From Aureitalea marina (GTDB taxonomy: Bacteria; Bacteroidota; Bacteroidia; Flavobacteriales; Flavobacteriaceae): DNA of 64,000 nt. The translations under genes were made by a program, and so were the position numbers. The notes beneath the pieces were generated by a model, which saw only the letters and a list, made by a program, of their open reading frames with translations, made no database searches and was not told the DNA's origin. Where the stretch lies: the NCBI RefSeq assembly GCF_002943755.1, contig NZ_MQUB01000001.1, positions 558,001 through 622,000 of the forward strand, written 5' to 3'. The stretch's first letter is position 1; the number at the start of each line of letters is the position of its first letter. Below, piece after piece: positions 27,790 through 36,212 of this stretch.

Positions 27790-28938
27790 ATGAAAAAGAA
27801 CATTGTTTGGATCCTATTCTTTGGATTTCTGTTAGCCTGTTCTTCAGGGGACGATACCCCTTCGAACGACAACAACGATGATAACGGGCAAAATAATAAC
27901 GACAATAATGACAACGGCACCTCTTTCGACAGGGGTGCTTTGTTGGTCAATTGGGCGGATAATATCATCGTTCCCGCATTTGAAAATTTCAAAGCAGCAG
28001 CTGATGGATTGAATCAATCTGCAAATGCATTTTCTCAGGACGCCAGTAGCTCTAATTTGGAAGCCCTAAGATCGTCGTGGTATGACGCTCTGGTTGCATT
28101 CCAATCTGTTTCCATATTCGAAATTGGGGAGGCGGAATCGATCCGCTTTAGAAATAGAGTAAACATATATCCTGCGGACCCCAGCCAGATAGAAGAGAAT
28201 ATTCAATCTGCTAGTTACGATCTTGCGTTGCCTTCTAACAATGATGCTCAAGGCTTCCAAGCCTTGGACTATCTGCTTTATGCGTCAGCTGCAGATAATG
28301 ACGCCATTTTGAATCGATTCCAGACTGAGGCCGATTTGATGGATTATCTCCAGGATTTGACCCAGACCATTTCTGATCTGACAGCTGCTGTGTTAGCAGA
28401 TTGGCAGGGCGGCTTCCGAGACAGTTTTGTTGCCAATACGGCCAGTTCCGCCAGTGGTTCGGTAGACAAACTTACCAACGATTTCATGTTCTATTACGAG
28501 AAAGCTTTACGTGCAGGAAAGGTTGGTATCCCTGCTGGTGTATTCTCTACCGAACCTCTCCCGGATCGAGTAGAGGTTTACTATCAACGGGATTCCTCCA
28601 GGGAATTGGCGTTGATCGCTTTGCAGGAAGCCCAGGATTTTTTCAACGGCCGTGCGTTTAATGGGAATGCCACAGGATCTAGTTTGAAGTCCTATCTGGA
28701 TTTTCTGAATACCATCAAGAATGGAGAGGACCTAAGTCAATTGATCAATGATCAGTTTGACATTGCCAGGTTGAGCATTGAAGGGCTGAATACCAACTTC
28801 GTTCAGCAAATACAGGACGACAACGCTAAGATGTTGGGAGCCTATGATGAGCTACAGCGCAATGTGGTCCTGATGAAGGTCGATATGATGCAAGCACTGG
28901 ATATTAGTATCGATTATGTAGACGCCGACGGCGACTAA
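27790..28938 (+). CDS. Imelysin-family (IrpA/EfeO-like) lipoprotein
   Basis: 382 residues. Lipobox FLLAC, then a low-complexity Asp/Asn linker (about residues 20-45), then the imelysin fold: 'WYDALVAFQSVSIFEIGEAESIRFRNRVNIYPADPSQIE', 'SNNDAQGFQALDYLLYASA', 'AGKVGIPAGVFS' and 'LKSYLDFLNTIKNG'. The family's GxHxxE metal motif reads G-F-Q-A-L-D here (about residues 154-159). His is replaced by Gln and Glu by Asp, a change that may alter or abolish metal binding at that site. Its stop TAA overlaps the next ATG by one base. Role: periplasmic or surface iron handling, inferred from family and operon. Confidence 0.85.
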   Translation: MKKNIVWILFFGFLLACSSGDDTPSNDNNDDNGQNNNDNNDNGTSFDRGALLVNWADNIIVPAFENFKAAADGLNQSANAFSQDASSSNLEALRSSWYDALVAFQSVSIFEIGEAESIRFRNRVNIYPADPSQIEENIQSASYDLALPSNNDAQGFQALDYLLYASAADNDAILNRFQTEADLMDYLQDLTQTISDLTAAVLADWQGGFRDSFVANTASSASGSVDKLTNDFMFYYEKALRAGKVGIPAGVFSTEPLPDRVEVYYQRDSSRELALIALQEAQDFFNGRAFNGNATGSSLKSYLDFLNTIKNGEDLSQLINDQFDIARLSIEGLNTNFVQQIQDDNAKMLGAYDELQRNVVLMKVDMMQALDISIDYVDADGD

Positions 28939-30302
28939 TGCTGGAACGATATAAAACATATTTGAATCAGTCTACGGAGGCCGCACCACTTGCGGTCTTT
29001 CGTATTCTATTTGGTGTGATGATGTTGGCCAGTATCATCCGCTTTGTTGCCAATGGTTGGGTGCGTAAACTCTATATAGACCCCCAATGGCATTTCACTT
29101 TCTTTGGCTTCGAATGGGCCAGGCCATTGGGAGAGGCCACTTACATCCTGTTTGTTATCTGTGGGCTTGCCGCTATTCTGGTTGCCCTGGGATATAAGTA
29201 TCGCTTGGCGATAACGATCTTCTTCCTCAGCTTTACCTATATCGAGTTGATGGATAAGACCACTTATCTGAATCACTATTATTTCATCAGTTGCCTGAGT
29301 TTTCTAATGATCTTTCTACCGGCCAATCGCTACTTTGCTTTGGATGCAAATACCAGGCCGGAGTGCGCGAGCCGGTTGGTTCCCCGATGGAGTGTAGTAT
29401 CTGTACAACTGATGCTGGGAATTGTCTATTTCTATGCCGGTTTGGCCAAGCTGAACAGCGACTGGTTGTTGGAGGCCATGCCCTTGAAGATCTGGCTTCC
29501 GGCGCGCTACGATTTACCGTTGTTGGGAGATTTGATGCAGCAGCCATGGGTTCATTATGCGTTTAGCTGGGCAGGTGCTATTTATGACCTTACTATTTCC
29601 TTTTTATTACTGAACAAAAGAACCAGGTTATTCGCATTTGGTCTTGTAGTCATCTTTCATGTGCTAACCCGGGTTTTATTTCCCATTGGCATGTTCCCAT
29701 ATATCATGATCGTGAGTTCGCTAATTTTCTTCAGTCCAGCTTTTCACCAGCGGATTCTCGGAGTTCTTTCGAGCTTGATCCAATTTGATCTGCCCAAATG
29801 GGACAGTGGTTTGTATGGTCGTATTCTGCCTTCTGGCTCAAGTTGGAAAAAGAAACTGATTATCGGATTTTTTGCCTTCCAGTTGTTGTTTCCGTGGCGC
29901 TATTTGCTTTATCCCGGCGAACTGTTTTGGACAGAGGAAGGCTATCGGTTCTCTTGGCGGGTCATGTTGATGGAAAAGGCTGGGTATGCTCAATTCAAGG
30001 TTGTTGATGGGGTTAATGGCAACAGTTTTATTGTAGATAACTCGGACTTTTTGACTCCCTTTCAGGAGAAGCAAATGAGTTTTCAGCCGGATTTTATCCT
30101 GGAATATGCACACAAGTTGGGCAGGCACTTTGAAGCCCAGGGTCATAGGCAAGTTCAGATCTACGTTGAGTCCTACGTGGCGCTAAACGGCCGCTTAAGT
30201 CAACCCTATATCGATCCGGATGTCGATCTGATGCAGCAAAAAGAATCACTGAAACACAAAACCTGGATATTACCTTTTAACGATGAGATCAAAGGTCTAT
30301 AA
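28938..30302 (+). CDS. HTTM-domain multi-pass membrane protein (vitamin K-dependent carboxylase-like)
   Basis: 454 residues with many membrane segments in the first 300. It shows the HTTM pattern: 'APLAVFRILFGVMMLASIIRF', 'DKTTYLNHYYFISCLSFLMIFLPANRYFALDA', 'QLMLGIVYFYAGLAKLNSDWL' and 'FHVLTRVLFPIGMFPYIM'. The C-terminal 150 residues are soluble. HTTM proteins are related to gamma-glutamyl carboxylase, but the activity of the bacterial copies is largely unknown. It begins in the imelysin stop codon and its end overlaps the TonB receptor start by 20 bases, so it is firmly part of this iron-type operon. Confidence 0.88.
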   Translation: MLERYKTYLNQSTEAAPLAVFRILFGVMMLASIIRFVANGWVRKLYIDPQWHFTFFGFEWARPLGEATYILFVICGLAAILVALGYKYRLAITIFFLSFTYIELMDKTTYLNHYYFISCLSFLMIFLPANRYFALDANTRPECASRLVPRWSVVSVQLMLGIVYFYAGLAKLNSDWLLEAMPLKIWLPARYDLPLLGDLMQQPWVHYAFSWAGAIYDLTISFLLLNKRTRLFAFGLVVIFHVLTRVLFPIGMFPYIMIVSSLIFFSPAFHQRILGVLSSLIQFDLPKWDSGLYGRILPSGSSWKKKLIIGFFAFQLLFPWRYLLYPGELFWTEEGYRFSWRVMLMEKAGYAQFKVVDGVNGNSFIVDNSDFLTPFQEKQMSFQPDFILEYAHKLGRHFEAQGHRQVQIYVESYVALNGRLSQPYIDPDVDLMQQKESLKHKTWILPFNDEIKGL

Positions 30303-32730
30303 GCATTCATTCTTATTCGCCATCACACTTATGTGGTGTGCTCAACTGCTGAGTCAGTCTGTACTCAGTGGGCGGGTAGGTGATCCGGATCAGGGAATTG
30401 TCATTGCCAATGCAGAGGTTTATCTGGTGGAAGAAGGCCTGACGGCGATTACGGATTCAAACGGAGAATTTTCATTTTCGAATCTCAATGATGGAACGTA
30501 TCGCTTGGTCATCTTTTCACTGGGATATGATCTGCTGGAAGAAACTACTGTTGTCCAAGGCGACTCCATGGTCTATTTCCAATTGCAGTTATTGGGAGAG
30601 ACCTTGACCGAAGTTGTTCTTTCCAGACAAAAGGAACGGATATTTACTTTAAAACAGCTCAAATCTGTTGAGGGGACGGCAATATATGAGTCTAAGAAAA
30701 GTGAGGTGGTGCTGGTGGATAATCTAACCGCAAATCTGGCTACTTCCAATGCGCGCCAGGTATATTCCAGAGTAGCGGGATTGAACATTTTTGAGAACAA
30801 TGATGCCGGACTGCAACTAAACATCGGTGGACGGGGGTTGAATCCGAACAGGACGGCAAACTTCAATACCCGTCAGAACGGTTATGATATTTCGGCCGAT
30901 GTATTGGGTTATCCGGAGAGCTATTATACTCCACCCGCGGAGTCCATTTCGGAAATTCAAGTAGTTCGTGGTGCAGCTTCCCTTCAATACGGGACTCAAT
31001 TTGGTGGCTTGGTCAATTTTAAAATGCATCAGCCCAACCGCACCGAGAAGATCGAGTGGACTTCCAGGCAGACCCTTGGCTCTTACGATCTCTTAACCAG
31101 TTTTAATAGCCTTAGCGGACAGCTAGGCAAACTAGGTTATTATACCTACTTCAATTACAAACGCGGGAACGATTTCCGCCCTAATTCTCAATTCGAGTCC
31201 TATAATGCTTTTGCTCACTTGGACTATGAACTAGGTCAGAACACAACCCTTACCGGCGAATTTAGCTATTTGAACTACCTGGCACAGCAACCCGGAGGTA
31301 TGACAGATGCCCAGTTTGAAGAAGATCCAAGCTTTAGTAATAGGGAGAGAAATTGGTTCGAGGTAGATTGGAAACTGTATTCACTCAGGTTGGACCACCG
31401 CTTTTCCTCCAATACCGATTTCAGTCTTAACCTCTTTGGTCTGGATGCCAGTAGAAAGGCCGTAGGTTTTCGTGAGAACCGGGTTTCTCAACCCGATCAA
31501 CCCGATGCTCCAAGGGAATTGATCGATGGTCGGTTTAACAACTGGGGAGCAGAAGCCAGATTACTTACGCGTTATGAATTTTTAGACAGGACTCAGGTCT
31601 TATTGATAGGGACCAAATACTATCAATCCAACAACAGTGAGAGGCAAGGGCCTGGAAGCAACGGTAGTGATGCAAATTTCGATTTTGCAGACGATGAGTA
31701 TCCCAATTACCCACGTCAAAGTGACTTCGACTTTCCGAATCTGAATCTGGCTTTTTTTGGAGAGAACATTTTTAAACTGAGCAGGGAGTGGTCCATTACA
31801 CCTGGATTTCGCTGGGAGTACATCAGGACAGAGAGTGAAGGGGCCTTTAAGAAGATCAATCTGGACAATGCCGGAAACCCTATTCTGAATGAAACCATAC
31901 GCGATGACAGAGTATTTGAGCGCAATTTTGTGCTTTTCGGACTAGGTGTTAGTTACCGTCCAGAAAATCGGCTGGAATTTTACGGGAACATCAGTCAGAA
32001 TTACAGATCGGTCACCTTTAATGATATTCGGGTCACCAACCCGTCACTGACAGTGGATCCGAACATATCTGACGAGGAAGGATTTACGGCAGATCTCGGA
32101 CTGCGAGGACAAATTGACGATGTACTTAGGTTCGATGTAAGTGCATTCTTCTTGAGTTATCGGGACCGGCTAGGAGTAGTCGTGCGGGCGGTCAGTGATA
32201 TAGAAGAAGAACGATTTAGGAGCAATATCGGAGACGCGATCACTTACGGGTTAGAGACCTTTGGTGAGTGGGATATAAGAAACACCTTCAGTTGGTCTGA
32301 GGATTGGAATTTGAGCTTATTTTCCAATCTTGCCTTGACCGGATCCGAGTATACTAGCTCTGAGCTAAACAATGTTGAAGGAAATAAGGTAGAATATGTA
32401 CCCTTGATAAACTGGAAGACGGGCTTGAATTTCGGTTACCGGAATCTGGCTGCTTCACTACAATGGACCTACTTGAGTGAACAGTTTACAGATGCCACCA
32501 ATAGCGAGCGAGATTTTGAAAGTCAAAGTGGTATAGTAGGGGAGATCCCATCCTATGGAGTGATGGATCTGTCATTTAACTATACATGGAGATTCGCCCG
32601 CCTGGAGACTGGACTTAACAATGTGTTGGACAACAGTTACTTTGTCCGTCGGGCAACAGGTTACCCTGGACCTGGGATCATTCCCAGCCAACCCAGAACC
32701 TGGTATTTAGGCTTGCAATTGACCTTTTGA
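30283..32730 (+). CDS. TonB-dependent outer-membrane receptor (FecA-like) with carboxypeptidase-like N-terminal domain
   Basis: 815 residues. Signal peptide (to about residue 25), then a carboxypeptidase-regulatory-like beta-sandwich ('LSGRVGDPDQGIVIANAEVYL', 'TDSNGEFSFSNLNDGTYRLVI'). The plug follows ('SRVAGLNIFENNDAGLQLNIGGRGLNPNRTANFN' region, 'EIQVVRGAASLQYGTQFGGLVNF') and then a barrel ending 'RTWYLGLQLTF' with the terminal Phe. The 'RGLNPNRT' plug resembles FecA-type ferric citrate receptors. Last gene of the operon with DUF4856, imelysin and HTTM. Iron-chelate import is the best guess given the palindromes upstream; the ligand is unknown. Confidence 0.92.
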   Translation: MRSKVYKHSFLFAITLMWCAQLLSQSVLSGRVGDPDQGIVIANAEVYLVEEGLTAITDSNGEFSFSNLNDGTYRLVIFSLGYDLLEETTVVQGDSMVYFQLQLLGETLTEVVLSRQKERIFTLKQLKSVEGTAIYESKKSEVVLVDNLTANLATSNARQVYSRVAGLNIFENNDAGLQLNIGGRGLNPNRTANFNTRQNGYDISADVLGYPESYYTPPAESISEIQVVRGAASLQYGTQFGGLVNFKMHQPNRTEKIEWTSRQTLGSYDLLTSFNSLSGQLGKLGYYTYFNYKRGNDFRPNSQFESYNAFAHLDYELGQNTTLTGEFSYLNYLAQQPGGMTDAQFEEDPSFSNRERNWFEVDWKLYSLRLDHRFSSNTDFSLNLFGLDASRKAVGFRENRVSQPDQPDAPRELIDGRFNNWGAEARLLTRYEFLDRTQVLLIGTKYYQSNNSERQGPGSNGSDANFDFADDEYPNYPRQSDFDFPNLNLAFFGENIFKLSREWSITPGFRWEYIRTESEGAFKKINLDNAGNPILNETIRDDRVFERNFVLFGLGVSYRPENRLEFYGNISQNYRSVTFNDIRVTNPSLTVDPNISDEEGFTADLGLRGQIDDVLRFDVSAFFLSYRDRLGVVVRAVSDIEEERFRSNIGDAITYGLETFGEWDIRNTFSWSEDWNLSLFSNLALTGSEYTSSELNNVEGNKVEYVPLINWKTGLNFGYRNLAASLQWTYLSEQFTDATNSERDFESQSGIVGEIPSYGVMDLSFNYTWRFARLETGLNNVLDNSYFVRRATGYPGPGIIPSQPRTWYLGLQLTF

Positions 32731-32784
32731 TGGTTTAACGGTTATGGTCATGTTAAGACCGGTCAATTGTTCGGCTTTATTACG

Positions 32785-32792
32785 TATATTTG
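32785..32792 (+). promoter_or_regulatory. Candidate -7 box of guaB
   Basis: TATATTTG matches TAnnTTTG exactly, 54 bases before the guaB ATG. A TTG at 32767-32769 lies 15 bases upstream, shorter than the usual spacing. It gives a leader of about 50 bases. Confidence 0.5.
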
Positions 32793-32846
32793 CACGCAAT
32801 TAAATGTGAAATTCCGACCGTCTTCTTAGGTCAAAATTTAATTGCG

Positions 32847-34319
32847 ATGACTGCACACCAGCACAAAATTCTCGGAGAAGGACTTACTTACGACGACGTA
32901 CTTTTAGTACCTGCTTATTCTGAAGTATTGCCTAGAGAGGTTTCGATCTCTTCTCGATTTTCAAGAAACATCACCTTAAATGTTCCCGTGGTCTCGGCTG
33001 CTATGGACACCGTCACAGAAAGCGCTATGGCCATCGCCATGGCACGTGAAGGTGGTATAGGGGTATTACATAAGAATATGACCATTAAGAAGCAGGCCGC
33101 GGAGGTGCGAAAGGTAAAACGAGCAGAAAGCGGAATGATCTTGGATCCGGTAACCCTCAAGAAGGATCATACCGTTGGTGATGCTCAGAAGACCATGAGC
33201 GAATACAAGATAGGCGGGATTCCTATTGTAAACGATGATGGGATACTGATCGGTATTGTGACCAACAGGGACCTGCGTTTTGAGAAGAATTATGGCCGTT
33301 TGCTGGAGGAGGTCATGACCAGTGAGAATCTGATCACGGCAGACGAAGGAACTTCCCTGGCTGATGCAGAAACCATATTGCAAGAGAACAAGATCGAGAA
33401 GTTACCAGTTGTCTCTAAGGATGGAAAACTTCAAGGATTGATCACTTTCCGGGATATCACTAAACTGACCCAAAAGCCGATTGCGAATAAAGACCAATTT
33501 GGTCGTTTACGTGTAGCGGCAGCCCTGGGTGTAACAGCCGATGCGGTAGAACGGGCCACAGCCCTGGTAAAGTCTGGAGTAGATGCAGTGATCATAGATA
33601 CGGCCCACGGACATACCAAAGGTGTAGTTACTGTGCTGAAAGAGGTCAAAGCGGCCTTCCCTGAACTGGAAGTAGTGGTTGGAAATATTGCGACTGCGGA
33701 GGCAGCCAAATATCTGGTCGAGGCCGGAGCCGATGCGGTCAAGGTCGGAATTGGACCGGGATCTATTTGTACGACCCGTGTGGTTGCCGGAGTTGGCTTT
33801 CCACAATTCTCGGCGGTAATGGAAGTTGCGGAAGCGATAAAAGGATCGGGAGTACCAGTGATCGCCGATGGAGGTATTCGCTATACCGGAGATATCCCAA
33901 AGGCCATAGCGGCCGGAGCAGACTCGGTCATGTTAGGATCACTACTAGCAGGAACCAAGGAATCTCCAGGAGAGACCATTATTTACGAGGGTAGAAAATT
34001 TAAGTCTTACCGCGGAATGGGAAGTGTAGAAGCGATGAAGAAGGGGTCCAAGGATCGTTACTTCCAGGACGTAGAAGATGACATCAAGAAATTAGTCCCT
34101 GAAGGAATAGTTGGTCGGGTACCATATAAAGGTGATCTTGCCGAAAGCATGACTCAATTTGTCGGTGGGCTAAGAGCCGGAATGGGGTATTGTGGAGCTC
34201 CGAGTGTTGAGCACCTCAAAGAACACGCTAAATTCATCAAGATCACGGCTGCAGGGATACACGAAAGCCACCCGCATGATGTTACCATCACTAAGGAGGC
34301 TCCTAATTATTCCCGATAA
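32847..34319 (+). CDS. guaB: Inosine-5'-monophosphate dehydrogenase
   Basis: 490 residues, the standard length. Converts IMP to XMP with NAD, the committed step to GMP. N-terminal '[18 protein letters not shown]', two CBS domains at about residues 95-205 ('[16 protein letters not shown]', '[16 protein letters not shown]'), then the barrel with '[20 protein letters not shown]' and the catalytic loop '[15 protein letters not shown]' (Cys about 308). The flap '[20 protein letters not shown]' follows. The ATG at 32847 (MTAHQHKIL) was chosen because upstream in-frame codons fall in the promoter. Confidence 0.97.
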   Translation: MTAHQHKILGEGLTYDDVLLVPAYSEVLPREVSISSRFSRNITLNVPVVSAAMDTVTESAMAIAMAREGGIGVLHKNMTIKKQAAEVRKVKRAESGMILDPVTLKKDHTVGDAQKTMSEYKIGGIPIVNDDGILIGIVTNRDLRFEKNYGRLLEEVMTSENLITADEGTSLADAETILQENKIEKLPVVSKDGKLQGLITFRDITKLTQKPIANKDQFGRLRVAAALGVTADAVERATALVKSGVDAVIIDTAHGHTKGVVTVLKEVKAAFPELEVVVGNIATAEAAKYLVEAGADAVKVGIGPGSICTTRVVAGVGFPQFSAVMEVAEAIKGSGVPVIADGGIRYTGDIPKAIAAGADSVMLGSLLAGTKESPGETIIYEGRKFKSYRGMGSVEAMKKGSKDRYFQDVEDDIKKLVPEGIVGRVPYKGDLAESMTQFVGGLRAGMGYCGAPSVEHLKEHAKFIKITAAGIHESHPHDVTITKEAPNYSR

Positions 34320-34330
34320 AAGCCAGGGGG

Positions 34331-34843
34331 TTATTCTCCTTCTTCCAGTTCTATCCCAAGCGCTTTGATCACATCCAAGGTAACATCGTAGTTGTTGTCA
34401 ATGTAGATCAGGTTGTTGTCGCGCTGAAAGATCTGGGTATAGCCTTGGGCCTTGGCTATGACCTCCAATTGATCACCTACTTTTTTGAACAGTGGCTGCA
34501 TCAATTCATCCCTTTTCAGAACGAGTAATTGGGAGGAGTTGGAACGGTACTTGTTGATATCGTCCTCCATGGCCAAAAGTGAATCCTGACGGGTCTTTCT
34601 TTGGGCGATGGTCAAAGTGGCTTCGTCTGCCTTGTACTTTTCCAGTTCGGTATTGAGGTCAGTCATTTTCTTATTCAGATCTACCTGCAAGGTATTTCCA
34701 TAGTCTTCAACCCCCTTCTGAACTTGTGCCAGTTCGGGCATTTTGGACAAAATAAAATCCACATCTATGGTTCCGACCTTTGTTTGCTGGGCTATTCCGC
34801 TAAATCCGATCAACAGGATAGCGATCATTACATATCTCATCAT
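34331..34843 (-). CDS. OmpH/Skp-family periplasmic chaperone
   Basis: 170 residues. Signal peptide ending near 'GIAQQ', then 'KVGTIDVDFILSKMPELAQVQKGVEDYG', a long charged coiled coil (about residues 45-120) and a C-terminal 'LEVIAKAQGYTQIFQRDNNLIYIDNNYDVT' segment, as in OmpH/Skp. It should hold unfolded outer-membrane proteins in the periplasm. Convergent with guaB, 11 bases apart. Two adjacent ATG codons at the start make either possible. The 75 bases upstream hold no clear promoter box. Confidence 0.85.
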   Translation of the reverse strand: MMRYVMIAILLIGFSGIAQQTKVGTIDVDFILSKMPELAQVQKGVEDYGNTLQVDLNKKMTDLNTELEKYKADEATLTIAQRKTRQDSLLAMEDDINKYRSNSSQLLVLKRDELMQPLFKKVGDQLEVIAKAQGYTQIFQRDNNLIYIDNNYDVTLDVIKALGIELEEGE

Positions 34844-34918
34844 GGGGTTAACTGTTTAGATTCCCGCAATAATAAGACATTTCTCAGTTATCCTAAAGGA
34901 ATTATAAGAGCCTTAACG

Positions 34919-35362
34919 TTATCGTTTGTAAACGACATAATCACTACCAAAAGTCTGGATACCAGCTTCAGACATCAAAATCATGATCTGACCCCGATGA
35001 TATGTACCGTGATTTATCAGATGGTAGAGGATTTGAGCGACTGTGTTATTAAATGCCTGGCCTCTGCTATTGCTGTAGATGACCTCCTTACTTAAGTCTG
35101 TCCCTTCCAAAATTTCCAAGCTTTGATGGTGCAATGAATCGTTGAGGTCGTGGAGCTCAGTGAGTTCTATAAGGTCCCAGACGCCACCTGTATACTGTTG
35201 ACCCAGGATTCGATTATTCCAGATACCTTGTGCATGCAAGGTATGGGAGATCAATTTGATCATGTCTTCGCTGGTCTTGCTGCCGTCCTCAAGTAAAGAA
35301 TCGATTATTTGTCTGTTGGAGTATAGGTGATATTCCAATTTATCCCTAAAGAACGCTCTCAT
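34919..35362 (-). CDS. DinB-family metal-dependent hydrolase-like protein
   Basis: 147 residues, a usual DinB four-helix-bundle length. The putative metal histidines are visible in 'LISHTLHAQGIWNNRIL' near residue 44 and in 'QILYHLINHGTYHRGQI' near residue 125, the family's H-x3-H ending. DinB-like proteins include thiol-dependent S-transferases and hydrolases; no substrate can be read from the sequence. Its start abuts the stop of the preceding small gene, so these three minus-strand genes (34919-36061) form an operon. Confidence 0.85.
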   Translation of the reverse strand: MRAFFRDKLEYHLYSNRQIIDSLLEDGSKTSEDMIKLISHTLHAQGIWNNRILGQQYTGGVWDLIELTELHDLNDSLHHQSLEILEGTDLSKEVIYSNSRGQAFNNTVAQILYHLINHGTYHRGQIMILMSEAGIQTFGSDYVVYKR

Positions 35363-35610
35363 TACTGTCGGTGGATCTGTCCTCGATGAGGCTTTAATTT
35401 TTCCCTTAGGGCGGGTACCATGTCTTTGGGAACTACCATATAGGCCATGGTATAACTATCCGATACCTTTTCCAAGCCCGTCTCGCACTGATTCAATTTT
35501 TCCATACGGATAAAATCGTCCAGGTGGATGCGGTGATGCTCTGCAGTCCGCTCGGCACTGCGTCCGCGAAAGTCCCAGATCATTTTGACAAAATCATAGG
35601 ACTCATCCAT
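35362..35610 (-). CDS. Conserved-looking small protein of unknown function
   Basis: About 82 residues from the ATG at 35610, which overlaps the upstream gene's TGA within ATGGATGA; an ATG at 35637 would extend it. The sequence is charged and soluble ('MIWDFRGRSAERTAEHHRIHLDDFIRMEKL', 'DSYTMAYMVVPKDMVPALREKLKPHRGQ'). No signal or membrane segment. I do not recognise a named family. Tight overlap on both sides with SRPBCC and DinB genes supports that it is real and works with them. Confidence 0.7.
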   Translation of the reverse strand: MDESYDFVKMIWDFRGRSAERTAEHHRIHLDDFIRMEKLNQCETGLEKVSDSYTMAYMVVPKDMVPALREKLKPHRGQIHRQ

Positions 35611-36061
35611 CGGCAACGGAAACCCCTTTCTCGGCAAAATTCTTAAAGTCCATCATATATTTCAGGGACTGTTTCTTAAATGCTCCTGGCATAAGCCAAC
35701 CCATGAGCTTCATTCCAAAGGAAGCGAATTGGAATTCGCTCTCTGAGACCCACTTCGTAGACTGGGCATCGACCTCTTCAAAAAAATTCTGCTGGATATT
35801 ATGCACTCCTTTAGCATCGTAAGTGGCATGAAACTCACCGGGAAAATCTCGTTTGGTAATGGTTTCGGTCATGATCATTTGTCGTTTGCCCATCTTGTAT
35901 TCTAGTTCCATCTGTGCCCCAACGGCTCCTGGATCCTCTTCATTGAGCAACTTATAGCCAATCAGTCCCCTCTGCCAGTGTTTCATATTGTCCGGGTTAT
36001 CCAGCTTTTCAATAAGCGTACTGCGGGGCAGATCAATGGTAATTTCATTGCGATATTTCAT
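35603..36061 (-). CDS. SRPBCC-family protein
   Basis: 152 residues. The pattern of a START/Bet v1-like ligand-binding fold is seen: 'YRNEITIDLPRSTLIEKLDNPDNMKHWQRGL', 'GAVGAQMELEYKMGKRQMIMTETI', 'GEFHATYDAKGV' and 'GWLMPGAFKKQSLKYMMDFKNFAEKG' for the C-terminal helix. Such proteins bind hydrophobic small molecules or act as cyclases; the ligand is unknown. First gene of the small operon with the 82-residue protein and DinB. Confidence 0.85.
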   Translation of the reverse strand: MKYRNEITIDLPRSTLIEKLDNPDNMKHWQRGLIGYKLLNEEDPGAVGAQMELEYKMGKRQMIMTETITKRDFPGEFHATYDAKGVHNIQQNFFEEVDAQSTKWVSESEFQFASFGMKLMGWLMPGAFKKQSLKYMMDFKNFAEKGVSVADG

Positions 36062-36175
36062 GTGGTCAGGTTTTAATAGACAAGTTAACCAATTTTAAGA
36101 AGAAGACAGTACCTCAAAGACACTACAGGGCTATTTATGAATGGCAGCAGGGCTTGGGTAGCGCTTCATTTTTTC

Positions 36176-36183
36176 TATTTTTG
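36176..36183 (+). promoter_or_regulatory. Candidate -7 box of the SurA/PpiC operon
   Basis: TATTTTTG, an exact TAnnTTTG, ends 29 bases before the ATG at 36213, in the divergent intergenic region with the SRPBCC gene. Confidence 0.5.
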
Positions 36184-36212
36184 TGCGATTGCTAAACGAA
36201 TTGATAGTATTG

